From the NCBI RefSeq assembly GCF_015832195.1, contig NC_052019.1, positions 4,635,685 to 4,699,684 of the forward strand: DNA of 64,000 nt, written 5' to 3'. The translations under genes and the position numbers were made by a program. Below, piece by piece: positions 22,987 through 35,428 of this stretch. Every line of letters starts with the position of its first letter. The stretch's first letter is position 1. Source of the DNA: Motacilla alba alba (taxonomy: Eukaryota > Chordata > Aves > Passeriformes > Motacillidae). The notes beneath the pieces are model-generated. The model was not told where the DNA came from. It worked only from the letters and a program-made list of their open reading frames with translations, and ran no database searches.

Positions 22987-25900
22987 CTAAAGAAATTGCA
23001 TCTCTAACAAGGAAATTAGCTGAGAGTTTTTTGACTGGCTGGAGTCTCACAATAATTTTCACAAACACCTCTGATATTTTCAAATACTGAACTTTTGGCT
23101 TTGTATGAGACCTATGATTCTGACCTAGAGAGGATGTAAGGCCCAGGGTGGCAAGAACCCAGCAGTCTAGGTCAGCTCACTTTTATCAAAAGCTGTGGCT
23201 ACCTTTCAGAGGTTGTTTGCCATGCCCCTTGTGTGGTGACCACCTGCAGGCTCTGAGCTGGGGGTCCTTGGCAGGCGAACCCCTTTGCATTTATTGTGCT
23301 AAACAGCATCAAGTTTTAGTTTTATTTTTTATTCTCCCTCTCTGCAGCTGACCTGCACAGTTGCATTTTAGCTGCTAGCAGCATACAGCACTATGTTTCA
23401 AGACGCTGGACTGAGTTTAGATAATGATTTTTAGGCCCAGACACAATTTTGGGAATACAGAATATAACACAGAGCATCAGCTAAGAATGAGAGCCTCCAC
23501 TGCACTGACCGTCCAGCCTGCTGCCACAGCAGCTCTTAAATACTTTTCATTTAACTTAAAAATATTGCTGTTTATGTGGAACTCTTGGCAGCTTTAATCT
23601 GAAGTGCCAGACTCAGCCACAGCATTTTGTAGCATTTAGTGGAATTGAATGAAATTCAAATCAATAAAAACTGGCATGGTGTGATACATGTGGTGTTTAG
23701 TAAACAAAGCAGATGAGATTGACCTGACTGAAAGCTGTGATCAGCACAAACACACTGAATACAAAATGTGGTGTTGATTTGTGGCACAGCTGAGCTGTAT
23801 GTGCATTTATCCAGCTACTCTGGGAAGATCTAATAGTTTTTTAATAGTGGTCCAGTCTCAGGTGAAAAGCCCAGTACCTTGTTTGTAAACTCTTCACATT
23901 TTGCCCCGTGTCTAAAATTTGAAAATAAAAATAGGATACACTGAGATCCTCTCAGACATTATTGCTTTGCTCAAAACTTGTTGGATTCCTTGCCCTGCTC
24001 TTGCCACTTATAAATTCCTTAAACAGAAAAACAGGGTAACAGAAATTCTTTAAAGCTAATAAATTGGAGATGGCTTTTACCTGTTTTGGGGTGGAAAAGC
24101 ATTACAGAAAAATCATGTTAAGCAACTTTGTCAGATATGGATATTACAGAGAAAACTCCATCAGTTTATTTGGGTTTTCTCTCTCTCTTTCTTGTTAAAG
24201 TAACCAAAAATATGGAATGTAGCTACAGCAGGGAGCAAATCTTTGGCAGAAGAAATACAACACTTGGCTAATTAAATGTCTGTTTTATCTGGTATTAAAT
24301 TCTAATTCTTGTCATTTAGGAAAAAAAACAGCTATGGAACAAGAAAAGAGAATGCAGCTCCAGCTTCTGGAGATTGGCAGCCTAACACACCTCATGCCTC
24401 TCAGAGTCCATGGGAGTGTTTATTTCCTATCCAGAGCTGGGACTAAAGGACTTCATGAAGTGTCTGAAAGAGGGAAAACATTATTTGATGTTTGATGGAA
24501 AGATAATGTCATTAAATTGGTTTTATAGGTGAGCACCTGTGACAGAGGAGCCACTTTTTATGAAGAAGTTCCTACATCAGGTCAGTGGAAAACAACTCCC
24601 TTTACTCCCAGCTATAAATCTCTCTGAATTATTCAAATTCTGCTAATAAATGCATTATTAACTAAAATACACCATCAGCTGATTCTCCAGGGCATTTGCT
24701 ATGAAGTGCTGTTTTGGCCCAGATGTACTCACTAGGCCTGTGAGATTGCCACCTAATGTAAAGATAAAATTAAATGCTGCCATGAATTCTGAGCAATATA
24801 TTCCAGACTGTCCTTAAAATAAGGTGGCTAAATATTAGCCCAGTTTGAACTTTTTACTACTGTGTTTTCTTCTGGATTTTTTTTCTTTCTTTCTGAAATC
24901 AGATTATCCTTCTTTACATGCCCTCTAAAGCTCTTGCTTAGGTAAATTTTTAACCTGCATACTGCTAATATAGGTAATGAATAGCATAGGAATAGAGCTT
25001 GTTTTCTTCCAAAGTTCCAGTAAAGTGATCAGGAGACAAACCCAAGTTAGGCTGATCCAAAATCAGGCTCAGATGACTTTGGGGGAGATCTAAGCAACGA
25101 TTTTTAAAACATCTGTGATCTACCACCCCTAGAGGCTTTTAAACTGGATTTTCTGAGTGATTTTTTTTTTTTTTAATGTACAAGGACAAATGCCTTAATC
25201 TTGTAAAGAACAAATATCCCACAAATGGCTTTGGTATAGAAAGATTTCAAATCATTTACAAAGCCAGAGGTTTTGATTTAATTAAAGTGTACTTAACTAT
25301 TCCAAGTGGAGACAATATATTTTTTTTATTATTAGGATATCTGCACTATAAAAAAATGGAGATACTTTATTCTTAGCAATGAAAATTATCTTTCAGCACA
25401 CAGCTCTCCAGGCTCCAGTGTACACAGAAAATGAAGTTTAAATTATTATAATGTTGCCACAGTAAGATATTTAAGAATGGATAGTAAAATCTGAAATTTT
25501 TTAACAACTTAGGAGGAAAACTTCTGTCAATGTCTACTTAAATTTACAAAAATTTACATAAATTCAGGTGAAGGATGTCCGAGATAAAAACAGAGCAGGA
25601 GGGAGGATGGATAGCAAGGGATCTGATCTACCACTACTGTCAGTGAACAGCATTGTGACCATGGACATTTCTCCTTATTTTCTTTTTTATCCATTTTTGC
25701 CTGATTCAATAAATCCTTCGAGGACACTGACAGGTGGCAACATTTAGTCTTGTTCATCTATTTCCACACTAGCCATGATATTTTGGGGTTATCCAGAAAG
25801 GCAGCAGGGGATCATCCTGTTCAGCTGGGGAGATTTACAAGGAGCAGAGGCTTCTTGGCTGGATGTTATCTGGAAATCTGGATGTCTTCTGCAGGTTGTT

Positions 25901-26198
25901 TCTACTCAATTCCCTGAAACAGGAAAATGGATTTGTCACTAGTCAGGTCAGCAAAATGGGAGATTCATTAAAAGATAATGTGGCAGGATGGAGCTAACAG
26001 AAAACAAGGACAAAATTGATGTTGTAAGATATTATCTTATGAGACACAGGAGGCTTTTACAAAACACTCTGTGTTAAGATATTTTTCCACCACCTATTTT
26101 TGTCTCTGTGCTTTTGAAATCAAGCTCCATTAAGTTTTCATGAATTTTAGGACAAGTGCTGTGTTCTGCCAGGAGCTGTTACCTGGCAAATGGTGTGT
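22987..26198. other. Unique non-coding stretch, nothing firmly supported
   Basis: A frame open from an acceptor-like TCATTTAG at about 24320 to a stop at 24488 lacks a good donor and is recorded under rejected items. No recognised repeats apart from short T runs at 25160 and 25320. Confidence 0.55.
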
Positions 26199-26215
26199 AA
26201 AAAAAAAAAAAAAAA
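26199..26215. repeat. Poly(A) tract, 17 A
   Basis: A run of 17 A follows GGTGTGTA. No retroposed gene body or target-site duplication is visible, so it is treated as a mononucleotide repeat. Confidence 0.85.
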
Positions 26216-26855
26216 GTAGAAATCTGGAATCTGGACAGGGATAACTACTTACTACAGCATATCACAGTTTGTTAATTGATGAGAGGTTTTTAGTCCTCTA
26301 TCCAGAGTAAGCTTATACCATATTTCCAACGCAAATCACTTTAAAAAAATTATTTGAAATCTTAAATTAAAGAGTCATTGAAAAATTTTCCCAATCATGG
26401 ATAAACTGCTTCCTTCCCAGTCCTGCTGACTCTTATGGCACTGTTGTCTCTGGGCTCTTCATCTCTGTGACTGGTTTGGACCAGGACCAGATGTCTCTCT
26501 GGAAATTGCTAAACCAGCAAGAAGCCAACTAGGTAAAAAAGAGAAAATTACAAAAAAAAAAAAAAGTAATTAGACACAGTGCTTTTCTAGACTGGCTTTC
26601 TAACTAATGTACTATATTAAAAGTTTTTATCTAAATTAGCATGAATAAAATATCAAGCAAGGAAAAACAGATCGGATGATTTAATTTTCCAGTTTCTCAG
26701 GTGCCTATCCTTTCACTGTTTGAAAAATTATATTATTCTCTCCTCTCATGAGGAAGTTGCACAGACAAGGTCGCCTTTGTATAGGAAACCAACTCCAAGC
26801 CCTGTTGCCAATACACAAAACTCACTCTCCTCTGCCTAAAATTGATTCAGCTCAT

Positions 26856-27274
26856 TAATTGCATTTGCGGGGTGCCCTGTGGCAGGAAGGAATGATGAAT
26901 CTGACTCCATGTTCTCAAAAGGCTAATTTATTACTTTATGATACTATATTATATTAAAGAATACTAAACTAAACTATCTACAGAATACAGAAAGGATACT
27001 TACAGAAGGCTAAAAAGATAATAAGGAAAACTTGTGATTCTCTCCAGAGTCCTGACACAGCTTGGCCCTGATTGGCCAAAGAGTGAAAACAACTCACAGC
27101 AGAACCCAATGAAACAATCACCTGTGGGTAAACAATCTCCAAACACATTCTAAAGGAGCACAACACAGGAGAAGCAAATGAGGTAAGAATTGTTTTACTT
27201 TTTCTCTGAGGCTTCTCAGATTTCAGGAGAAAAATCCTGGGCAAAGGGATTTTTCCAGAAAATATGAATGTGGA
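26856..27274 (-). mobile_element. Solo LTR of an endogenous retrovirus (family A), inverted
   Basis: This 419-bp copy of the LTR at 20275-20686 lies in the opposite orientation. On the minus strand it begins TCCACATTCAT, so the usual TG end has mutated, and ends GCAAATGCAATTA. A perfect 6-bp duplication GCTCAT flanks it on the plus strand (26850-26855 and 27275-27280). Its AATAAA is at 26927-26932 on the minus strand. The different target-site duplication from the first copy shows two separate insertions, and the lack of retroviral genes shows both are solo LTRs. The 107-codon minus-strand ORF over it (26978-27301) is an LTR translation, not a gene. Confidence 0.88.
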
Positions 27275-27280
27275 GCTCAT

Positions 27281-30200
27281 GCAGCTGGGACAGTTCTGCA
27301 CTAAGAGGAGACAAAGAATGACTTACACCCTGAACAAAAATAACAAAACAAAGAAAAACAACAACAACAAAAAAAGCCAGGTTATTTTGCTGAAAGGAAG
27401 GATGAATCCTCTGCATGATCCAGTGAACACCTCCTTGAACTGCACAGGAAGGAGGACCTGAGAACAGAGCAGGGAATACAGTTTGGTCATTCTGGTGGAT
27501 GTTAGCTATGACTGCATCTTCCCACTGCTGAGAGACAAACCCGGCAGCTCCCTGGCTGGGCTGTGACCTGTTCCCATTTTTTCTCTCTAATCTATGATGG
27601 TTTTGTTGCTATAAAGGGCTTTATATGTTTTTCTCATGCCACTGGCTCTCTTTCAACAGCTTCTTCAAACACCCTGCACTCTTCTGTACAAACTGCCACA
27701 CTGACATCCTTCTTTACATGAACATCAACTCTGCAGCTGCTGGTATCAGAAAGGGAAAAATAAGTCAAAAAACTCCCAAAGATAGGAAGTTCCCTTCATC
27801 CCCTTCCTGCTGTGTGAAATGTGATTCTCTTCCACTCTTCTGATGCTCACACAGGGAATCACTCACAAGATTTGCAAAAGGTTGTATGTATAGAAGGAAA
27901 AAATACTTCAATAACTATGAGGCACTTTCTGTGGTAAAAATAGGCACAAGTGATACAGGAACTGTTTGTTCAAACAACACAGGGCATGTTTCTTTGGAGT
28001 GAAAATAATTAATCATTGGAACACTTCACTTGAATCCTCCAGCAATGGTCTTTACTAAGCTTCAAATTGAAAAACTATAGAGGAAAATGTGGAAACGTAG
28101 GTATATGAAATGCAAATCAGAGCATGGATTGGAAAGAGAAATTGTTCAGTGAAGAATTACACTTGCAAAGTCTTGATCTTCTGGGGTGTTTTTGTCCCAA
28201 ACTGCTGTATTCAGCTTGTGCTCTATGGAGCTGTGGAGCATTAGCTAAGAATTAGCAGCAGGCAAATAAGAAAAATATGTTATTTGTAGTCTTAAACTTG
28301 CTACAAGGGGAGTTTTCTGTGCTGAAAAATACACAGGGAGTGTGCAAATCCCTGTGACTGGAAAACACTGGACACACAGGCAGGAAATGCCTCCTTTTGC
28401 CATTTCAGTTGTTTTCTGAATAATTCCATCTATTGAAAAAAACCACAAACCAACAAATACACGAAATATGAATCTCAGCCTCCATTCAAAGCAGAGACCT
28501 ATCCCTTAGCTGCAGCAGAAAGATTGAAAATATCAACAGAGTGGAATCCAGAAATTAAGGGGCAGATGGTATTTTCACTTTCCACCTTAAGTCCTTTGAG
28601 TCCACTAACCCAAGTTGGTTACCATTAATCCATTTTCCAGCACTAAACAAAGAGGTTTTCCGTCCAGCCAGTAACATGCACATATTTTATAATTTTTATT
28701 ACTATATCACAGTCAGATTTAGTGGAGCAGCCAACTGCATCATTTGATATGTAACACCTCGTTGTAGTCTATTTCTGCAGGAAGCCTCTCCCCTTCTTTC
28801 TCCCCAGTAGCAAAAAAGATCACAGAAGTTTGATTTCCCCTCTTCTTCCTCTTCCCCCCACTTTATATCCTGAGCATGATGCCATGAGGTCTGGACTATC
28901 CCTTTGGTCACTTGGGGTCACTGTCCTGGCTGTGTCTCCTCCCAGGCACCCCCAGCCCTTCCCAGCCTGGCTGCAGGAAAAGCAGAAAAGGCCCTGGCTC
29001 TGTGTGATCCTGCTCAGCAACAACAAAACCACCTCTGTGTCATCAACCCTGTGCTCAGCACAAACCCAAAACACAGCCCCACACCAGATTAACTCTACCC
29101 CAGTCAAAACTAGCACATGCAGTGAGACAGGTTGGTGGTTGATTTTATTGCCTTATTTTTTTTTTTCTTTCCCCATCTCATAGTTTTTCACAGGGATGAG
29201 AAAGGAACTCACTGTGCATCTATACACAAACACAGCCAAATGTTTTGGTTCTTCTCCCAGAATTGAATCCCCAGCACTGCTGTGAAGCAGCTGGGAGCTG
29301 GGAGGGCAATCCTGGTGCTGGTGTGGCAGAAGGCAAAGTAGCCCAGCTTGGGGTCTCAGATTCCTGGAGCTGCCATGAGTAACTCACAATCCAGGGCAGG
29401 TTTTTGCCTGCTGAGGGGCTCATTATTGCAGTCACCTTTTCTGTCCTACAAATCTTCAGCTCTGCTCTTGCTCTTGTACTTCTCTCTGCTTTAACTCACT
29501 CCTGTCTTAATCTCCCTCTTTGTCCCCCAAGGTTTTTTACATTTTTTTCTGCTTTATTTTCTTTTTGTCCTTAAAGCCTTCTGCAGAAAAAAAAAAAGGC
29601 AATTTACACTGAAAATAGGTGTTCCATAATTCTATAGGATAGGATGTAGCTTGGCACAGGCACTGGGAGGGTCAAGGATTGTGGGTGAATTTCTTCTACT
29701 TAACTGCAGTTTAAGCTCTCACTGCGTTTGTGTTCAGAGCTGGTAAAACTGGGGAAGGAAAACCTCCCATCTCCAGTCAAATAAAGTGATAGATGACAGA
29801 GATAATGAAATGAAAGTATCAAAATTCAGTTATGTCCATTTGTATATTTTAACATAAACATAGACTGGCGCACATGCTGTTTTGCAATCTTTATAATACA
29901 TCAAATGTCTTACAATAAAAATTTAAGAAAAATTATCTCATTCTGCCACAACCTAGGATGCTTATGTTACTTGTAAATTTTGCCTGAGTTTCAAATGCAG
30001 CTACTATCTAATTTCTCTTTTCTTGCCAACTTTTGAAAGTGCTTGTTGCTGCACAGATGTGGAAAGCTAACTCAGTATGAACATATGTGGCAATATATTT
30101 CCACATCATCACTATCTCAGTGTCACAGTCCTAAATACACAGCTGTGACAACCCACACACCCTCAGCCCAGAGATGCTGAGGACCATGGCTGGAGAAAGT

Positions 30201-31979
30201 GGAATGGGAAGAGATGAATGGGACAGGAACGACCCCTGTGACCTCACACCTCACATACACAATCTTTTAATTATCTTTTGTAGAGAAAGAGGAAAAAAAA
30301 AGGCAGAGAGTTTGAGGATGCGAACATCCAGAACCTTTGTTTTCATTGCTGTATTGCAGCTGGCACTCCAGATGCAAACCTTCTGTTTTCAAGCTCATAT
30401 TTGAGATGGCCAACATGCCATCCAGAAAGACAGTGCTCCTATGCCTTGCAATAAGGAAAAAAAAAGAGATATAAGGAAAGTAAAAAGTTAAAATCCAAGT
30501 CTAGCAGCTAAAAAAGCCACAGCTTTTCACCTAAAAGTAAAAAGCTTTTCAAAGCCAGAAAGAGGTCTGGCATGACAGACCTCTGGTTTTACAATCTAAA
30601 TAGAAATAAGAGATAGGAAAAAACCTTTTCCAGCCTCCCAAGCTGTTGCATCTCCATTTTGTATTTTCTCTGACCTTGACAACTTGAGTTAGGTTTTGTT
30701 CAGCTCACCTTTTTGTTTTGGCTTTTGCACACTGGTCTGTACATGTCCCCATATGTGTCTGGTGCATCTGATAAGCCTTTTATCTCAAATCCTTTCATTA
30801 TCACCATTCTACTGCTCTCTGTGATTAGGTATTCAGAAATTGATTCCCACTTTTGTCCTGCCCATTGCACAAAGATCCATTTCCAGCCTTTTCAGTTTGC
30901 AGTTATGTATGTTCATGATTTTTCCATGGGGGAAAATGCTGGGAAGAAACCACCTTTTCTTTCCGTTGTCCCTGATCAAAACCTTTGAGATTTTCTTTTG
31001 TCCTGATAGTTCTGAAAAATCTTGGTGGAGGTTCTGATGTATGAGAAGTCCTGCCTCCCTTGCAGAACAATAAACCACAAATATTTCCCTGTACTTCCCA
31101 ATCTGTGTCACAGCCATTTATTTCCTCCAGTCTCCCATAGAGATTAGAATCTGCTTTAGATCCACATTTTTAAAGTTTTTAAAGTCAGGTCCTGACTTGT
31201 GTGAAAGGTCATAAGTGTCAGCACAGAAATTATGAGGATGGATAAAAAGGTGTTGCTATCTCACTCTCAGAGAGAGTTAAATCAGGAAGACAGCAAGTAA
31301 CACATCAGCGGCAGAGCTGCAACTTAGCCTCCATCTTCTGAATCCCAAAATGGGCTTTCTGTATGAAAACAGCCTTTCTTGCTTACTAAATATGCATTGG
31401 AGCTGTGCATTACCTCTCTCTGTGTTATGCAGTGTGTGATTAGTGATGCTGTGGGACTTCCACTGCCATTCCTTTCCGTCAGTGCAGAGGTCTTTCTGTT
31501 TAACCCATTGCCCATGCTGCCTTTAAGCAAATGGTATTGTTCTGCCACTTTTCAGAGTCCTACATTTATCATTCCAGGAGTCAAAGGCAAAAATAAACAA
31601 CTTACTCCTTTAATCAATATGATGGCCAATTTCATTTATCCCACAGTCCCCTTCACTCTCCCTGCTCTCAGAAATGCTGAACTTCTAGGGATTTTCTACC
31701 CATTTAGCTCTTCACTTGCCAGTGCCCTCACTTCTTTGCTTGTAACAGAGACAGATGTGCGTTGACTTCTGTAAAGCTGCTCAAATTTAGGTGTATGGTC
31801 TTATTTATCTGTTTATTTTATTAAATTCAGAGCTATTGAAGTGTCAATATGAGCAATGCCAGCATCTGACATTGGCTGTCTTGGTCTTACAGTATTTTAG
31901 AAAACTATAGGTAAGTGGTAAACTTTAATATTTCCAATTTGCCTGTAAGCTAAGTTTATCTGAAGAAGTTTGGATTTTA

Positions 31980-31981
<2 letters not shown>
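27281..31981. other. Unique non-coding stretch, nothing recognised
   Basis: Contains a pyrimidine-only run near 28836-28862 and short homopolymers. The region 28,830-29,400 is GC-richer, which is why overlapping open frames appear on both strands there; none has splice or domain support. No CR1, LTR or RNA gene was recognised. Confidence 0.55.

Positions 31982-32010
<29 letters not shown>
31982..32010. repeat. (TTA)n trinucleotide microsatellite
   Basis: Nearly ten TTA units in a row, preceded by TTTAATTTATTATT and ending at GTTAATAGG. Confidence 0.95.
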
Positions 32011-34017
32011 GTTAATAGGCATACTACAGACCTGCAATCATAGCAAGCATTTTTTAATAGGAAAAAACTTTTCTGACTGTCAGCGATGAACTGTGCCTGC
32101 TCTGTGTTATTGTTATTATTAAGACTTGCTTAAGATTTATAACATCTGTGAATGGATGAATTTTTTTATATCTTTTTAATAACAGGATAGATTAGGCAAA
32201 AAACAGTCAGCCAGCACTTCTTGCTGTACCTGTTTAGTCAGTTCTGTGTGCTCTGAGACCTCACCACTTGATTTTATCTCTGGCAGTACCTATGCCCCAT
32301 GGAGACTAACACACACACACACAGAGAATCATACCACTGATTAAGGGGTCTGAAAACACATTTAGATATCTACCTTCCAGGGCAGAATTTTATGGAGAAC
32401 AACATGTTCTTTGCAAGCTGTGTTTCAATGCCCAGGATGTCACATCCCACCGGCACTCAGCTGGTGCAAACTGGAAGGGTCCATTAAGTTCCCCATGGGG
32501 AGTTAAGCATTACCAAAGTGTGAGCTCTCAGAAATGATGCAGCTCAGGAGGGCTGTCCATGTGAGAGTGAAAAGTGCACTTTTTTTGGTAATAGCAGGGG
32601 TGCTGGCAATTCAGCACTGTCAATTTTAAACTTGGATGGTGGTTTCCTGCCTAGTCTGTCTGCCCCAGTTATAACAGATTAAAATCATCCTCAGATTGCT
32701 TGCTACCAAACTGACATGACCATTTTATAGACATTCATATGTGCCTGTTCTTTCTGAAGGGGTTGCTGCTACCTGTGGTGATGCAGAACATTTCCCTCTG
32801 GAGTTTGAAATCAGCTGTAAACACTGTAGCTGAGTGCATGCACAAACCCTCATAAATTAACATTATTGCACTTGGTGTAGCTCACTAGTAATGAATAGGT
32901 GGGCTCCCACACCACACACTCACGTGGGGCATAAAACAGCTGTAAAGGGAAACTTTGTTGAGCAATTCAGGTACAAATATCTACATCCATCTAATATAAA
33001 GTGATAAGACTCCCACAGCAGATATCTAGAAGTTTGGCATTTAAGTTGCATTAAATGCAAAATTTCTGCACTGATCTTAATGCTGCATCAAGTGAGGGTA
33101 AACAAAATAGATCAACTGGTGCTTTGATTAACTTTTTTTTTTAATATTTCATCAATCCCATACCAGCTGAGGCTGCTAAATTCTATTGCAAAGTTTGTCC
33201 AGTAGATATTCTATGCAATCTTTTCATTGTTTGGATTTCTGGGATCAATAACACCTATGAAAGGTAATATATTCCACTGCTCTCTTTAAAGTTCCAGTTC
33301 TTACTCTATAGCAAATAATCCTAGCTATTTCTTAAGGTATGTTATTTTTATAATTTAAAACTGGGCAGTACAACAGAAAAATCTTTCTTGTGGAGATTCA
33401 CCCGCAAAAAAATTTGCCAAAATAATATAAGTAATTAATCATACAAATAAATCAAAAATTTCTGTTGAAGAAACTGAGTGACAAAACTGAGTGGCAGTCA
33501 TTCTTCTTTCACATAAGGCAATGCTTTGCTAGTCTTCGTTCAAGGTTGATGATATCTGCCTTAAACACAGAGGGATACAGATAATTTCCATGGGTTATGA
33601 ATTGAATATGGGTAATTTTTAACTAATCCATGAGACCACTGAGGTGGCTTTAAGGAAAATGAGATTAATTTAGCAGCGGCGGTAGTCCTGAATACAACAG
33701 ATGCCCACACTGTTCACTTCCTCAGCCACAGTCCAGACCAGGGGGCAGAGAGAACCTTCAGCAAACTTGCAGATTATGCTAAATTATGGGAAGAGGCTGA
33801 GATACCAAATTGTAGAGTTTCAGACCAACTGAGTTTCTTAGTCTGGAGCACTAATAGTCAGGAGGCAATTTGCAAAGCCCACAAAGGAGAAACCTAAATT
33901 TTTCATGTGAGCTGGGAGATGCTCCAAAATCTTGCACAGAGCTCTGCAAACCCTGGGAATTCCCTGCTGGAAAGGGCCTGAGAATTGCTGTGGATGGAGT
34001 AGGAACCAAAGATACAC
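32011..34017. other. Unique non-coding stretch, nothing recognised
   Basis: Includes a short (AC)7 run at 32309-32323 and otherwise mixed sequence. No exon-like interval or transposon was recognised. Confidence 0.55.
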
Positions 34018-34240
34018 TCTCACAGAATCACAGAATCACAAGGTTGGAAGTGACCTTCAAGGTCATTGAGTCCAACCTGTTCCCTGACACCCCAACTAAA
34101 CCCTGTGCCACATCCAGTCTGTTTCTAAACACATCCAGGGGTGGTGACTCCACCACCTCCCCGGGCACACCATTCCAGAACTTTATCACCCTTTCAGTGA
34201 AAAATTTTCTCCTAATATCCAACCTATATTTCCTTTGAAA
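34018..34240 (-). mobile_element. CR1 LINE 3' fragment
   Basis: Minus-oriented CR1 tail: CACAGAATCACAGAATCAC, then GGTTGGAAGTGACCTTCAAGG, GAGTCCAACCTG, CATCCAGGGGTGGTGACTCC, ACCACCTCCCCGGGCACACC and CAGTGAAAAATTTTCTCC. The element is 5'-truncated at about 34240. Its internal words (GGTGACTCCACCACCTCC) place it in a different CR1 group from the AGCTGTGGCTGCC-type copies elsewhere in the window. Frames on both strands across it (33870-34238 plus, 34028-34222 minus) are repeat translations. Confidence 0.93.
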
Positions 34241-35059
34241 TATAGGTTAACCTATTTTTTGGTTAATAATTTCCTAATACCTAATCTATTTTTCCCTCTC
34301 GAGTTAAAGCATTCGTGAGGTTCAGGTCATTCCATGCAGCACACAAAGAGGTTGTTCATCAAGACTGAAATCTCCACCTTCAGACTTTTAGACTTGGCTA
34401 GGTAAGATTACCTATGGCTCATGGCTGCCCACAGTCCTCCTTTGATTCAAAGGTTGATGGTTTCTAGAGGTTCTTTCCAAACAATATATAAATAATTCTC
34501 TGTCTTCCACAGGCTCTGCAGCTCTGAGTTGAAGACAGAATATTTCTCAATTAATGCAAGTCCCCAGACCTGCACATTTCAGGTCTGTGCACCAACCTCA
34601 GCTCATGTGCTGGGAGCAGAACAAGGCTGCCCTCATTGAAGCAGAAGTATTAGCTCAGGAACAGCATTGTGCTGACATGACTGCCGAGTTTCTACATCAA
34701 GAGCTGTTTTTTTGCAGTTAAATTGAGTGTCTCTGCAGAGCACTGTTGGAAGAAGGCTTTAAAACAAGTAACAGGCATTTCAGTCCACACTGAAAACAGC
34801 AATTCCAGTACACAAAGTCTGTAATGTACTATACTAGCTTTTGTAAAAGAAACTAGAATTTTGAGGCAGGAGCAAATTTTATGCAACTTTAAATTAATTT
34901 TGGACATCACTGATATAAATTTCATTGCAGAGATATTAACTGCTTTATTGTTGAATATAATAAGGCGTTTGAACTGGTATTTTGGTTTGTATCAGCACTG
35001 GAGGTTTATATCAGCATTTTTCTTTGAGAGCCTAAGTATTGTCTTCAAAACAAAATTAA
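34241..35059. other. Spacer between CR1 fragments
   Basis: No gene or named repeat seen. A short local repeat of TTTCCTTTGAAATATAGGTTAACC and similar words lies at the CR1 boundary (about 34230-34290). Confidence 0.5.
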
Positions 35060-35245
35060 TCACAGAATCACTAGGACTGGAAAAGACCTCCAGTCTTTTT
35101 TCAACCAATCCCTGCCTTGCTGGCCAGACCAGACCTCTGGTTTTTCCCTGGACACTTCCAGGGATAGTGACCCCACCACCTCCCTGGGCCACCCATTACA
35201 ATGCCTGACCACCCCTCTCATGAAGAAATTCTTCCTGATGTCCAT
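35060..35245 (-). mobile_element. CR1 LINE 3' fragment, left half of a head-to-head pair
   Basis: Minus-oriented: ATCACAGAATCACTAGGAC, GGAAAAGACCTCCAG, CTTCCAGGGATAGTGACCCC, ACCACCTCCCTGGGCCACCC, CATGAAGAAATTCTTCCTGA. It belongs to the same broad CR1 group as 34018-34240. Its 5' end meets the plus-oriented copy that follows at about 35245; the junction is placed to within some 15 bases, because GAAGAAATTCTTC is itself palindromic and fits both elements. Confidence 0.92.
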
Positions 35246-35428
35246 GAAACACTGGCACAGGTTGCCCAGAGAAGCTGTGGCTGCCCCACCCCTGGAAGTG
35301 TTCAAGGTCAGTTTGGGCAGGGTTCTGAACAACCTGGTCTAGGGGAAGGTGGCCCTGCCCATAGCAGGGGGGTGAAACAAGATGGTCTTTAAGGTCCCTT
35401 CCAACCCCAACCGTTCTGTGATTCTGTA
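35246..35428 (+). mobile_element. CR1 LINE 3' fragment, right half of a head-to-head pair
   Basis: Plus-oriented: CACTGGCACAGGTTGCCCAG, GAAGCTGTGGCTGCCCC, CCCTGGAAGTGTTCAAGG, AACCTGGTCTAGGGGAAGGT, AAGGTCCCTTCCAACCCC and the tail CCGTTCTGTGATTCTGTAA. The tail is well preserved, so this copy looks younger than its left neighbour. Open frames at 35201-35392 and on the minus strand are repeat translations. Confidence 0.95.

Noticed and set aside
24320..24488. Open frame after an acceptor-like TCATTTAG with Glu/Lys/Gln-rich start (MEQEKRMQLQLLEIG)
   Set aside because: No donor before the stop codon except poor GT words; the GTGAGC at 24529 lies beyond the stop.
20687..26849. Internal retroviral genes between the two LTRs
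   Set aside because: The LTRs are in opposite orientation with different target-site duplications, and no gag, pol or env-like frame lies between them.
26978..27301. 107-codon minus-strand frame
   Set aside because: Lies inside a solo LTR and has a close relative in the other LTR copy (20252-20579).
31379..31765. 128-codon plus-strand frame
   Set aside because: No splice edges, domain, start context or low-frequency codon pattern; length is within chance for AT-rich DNA.
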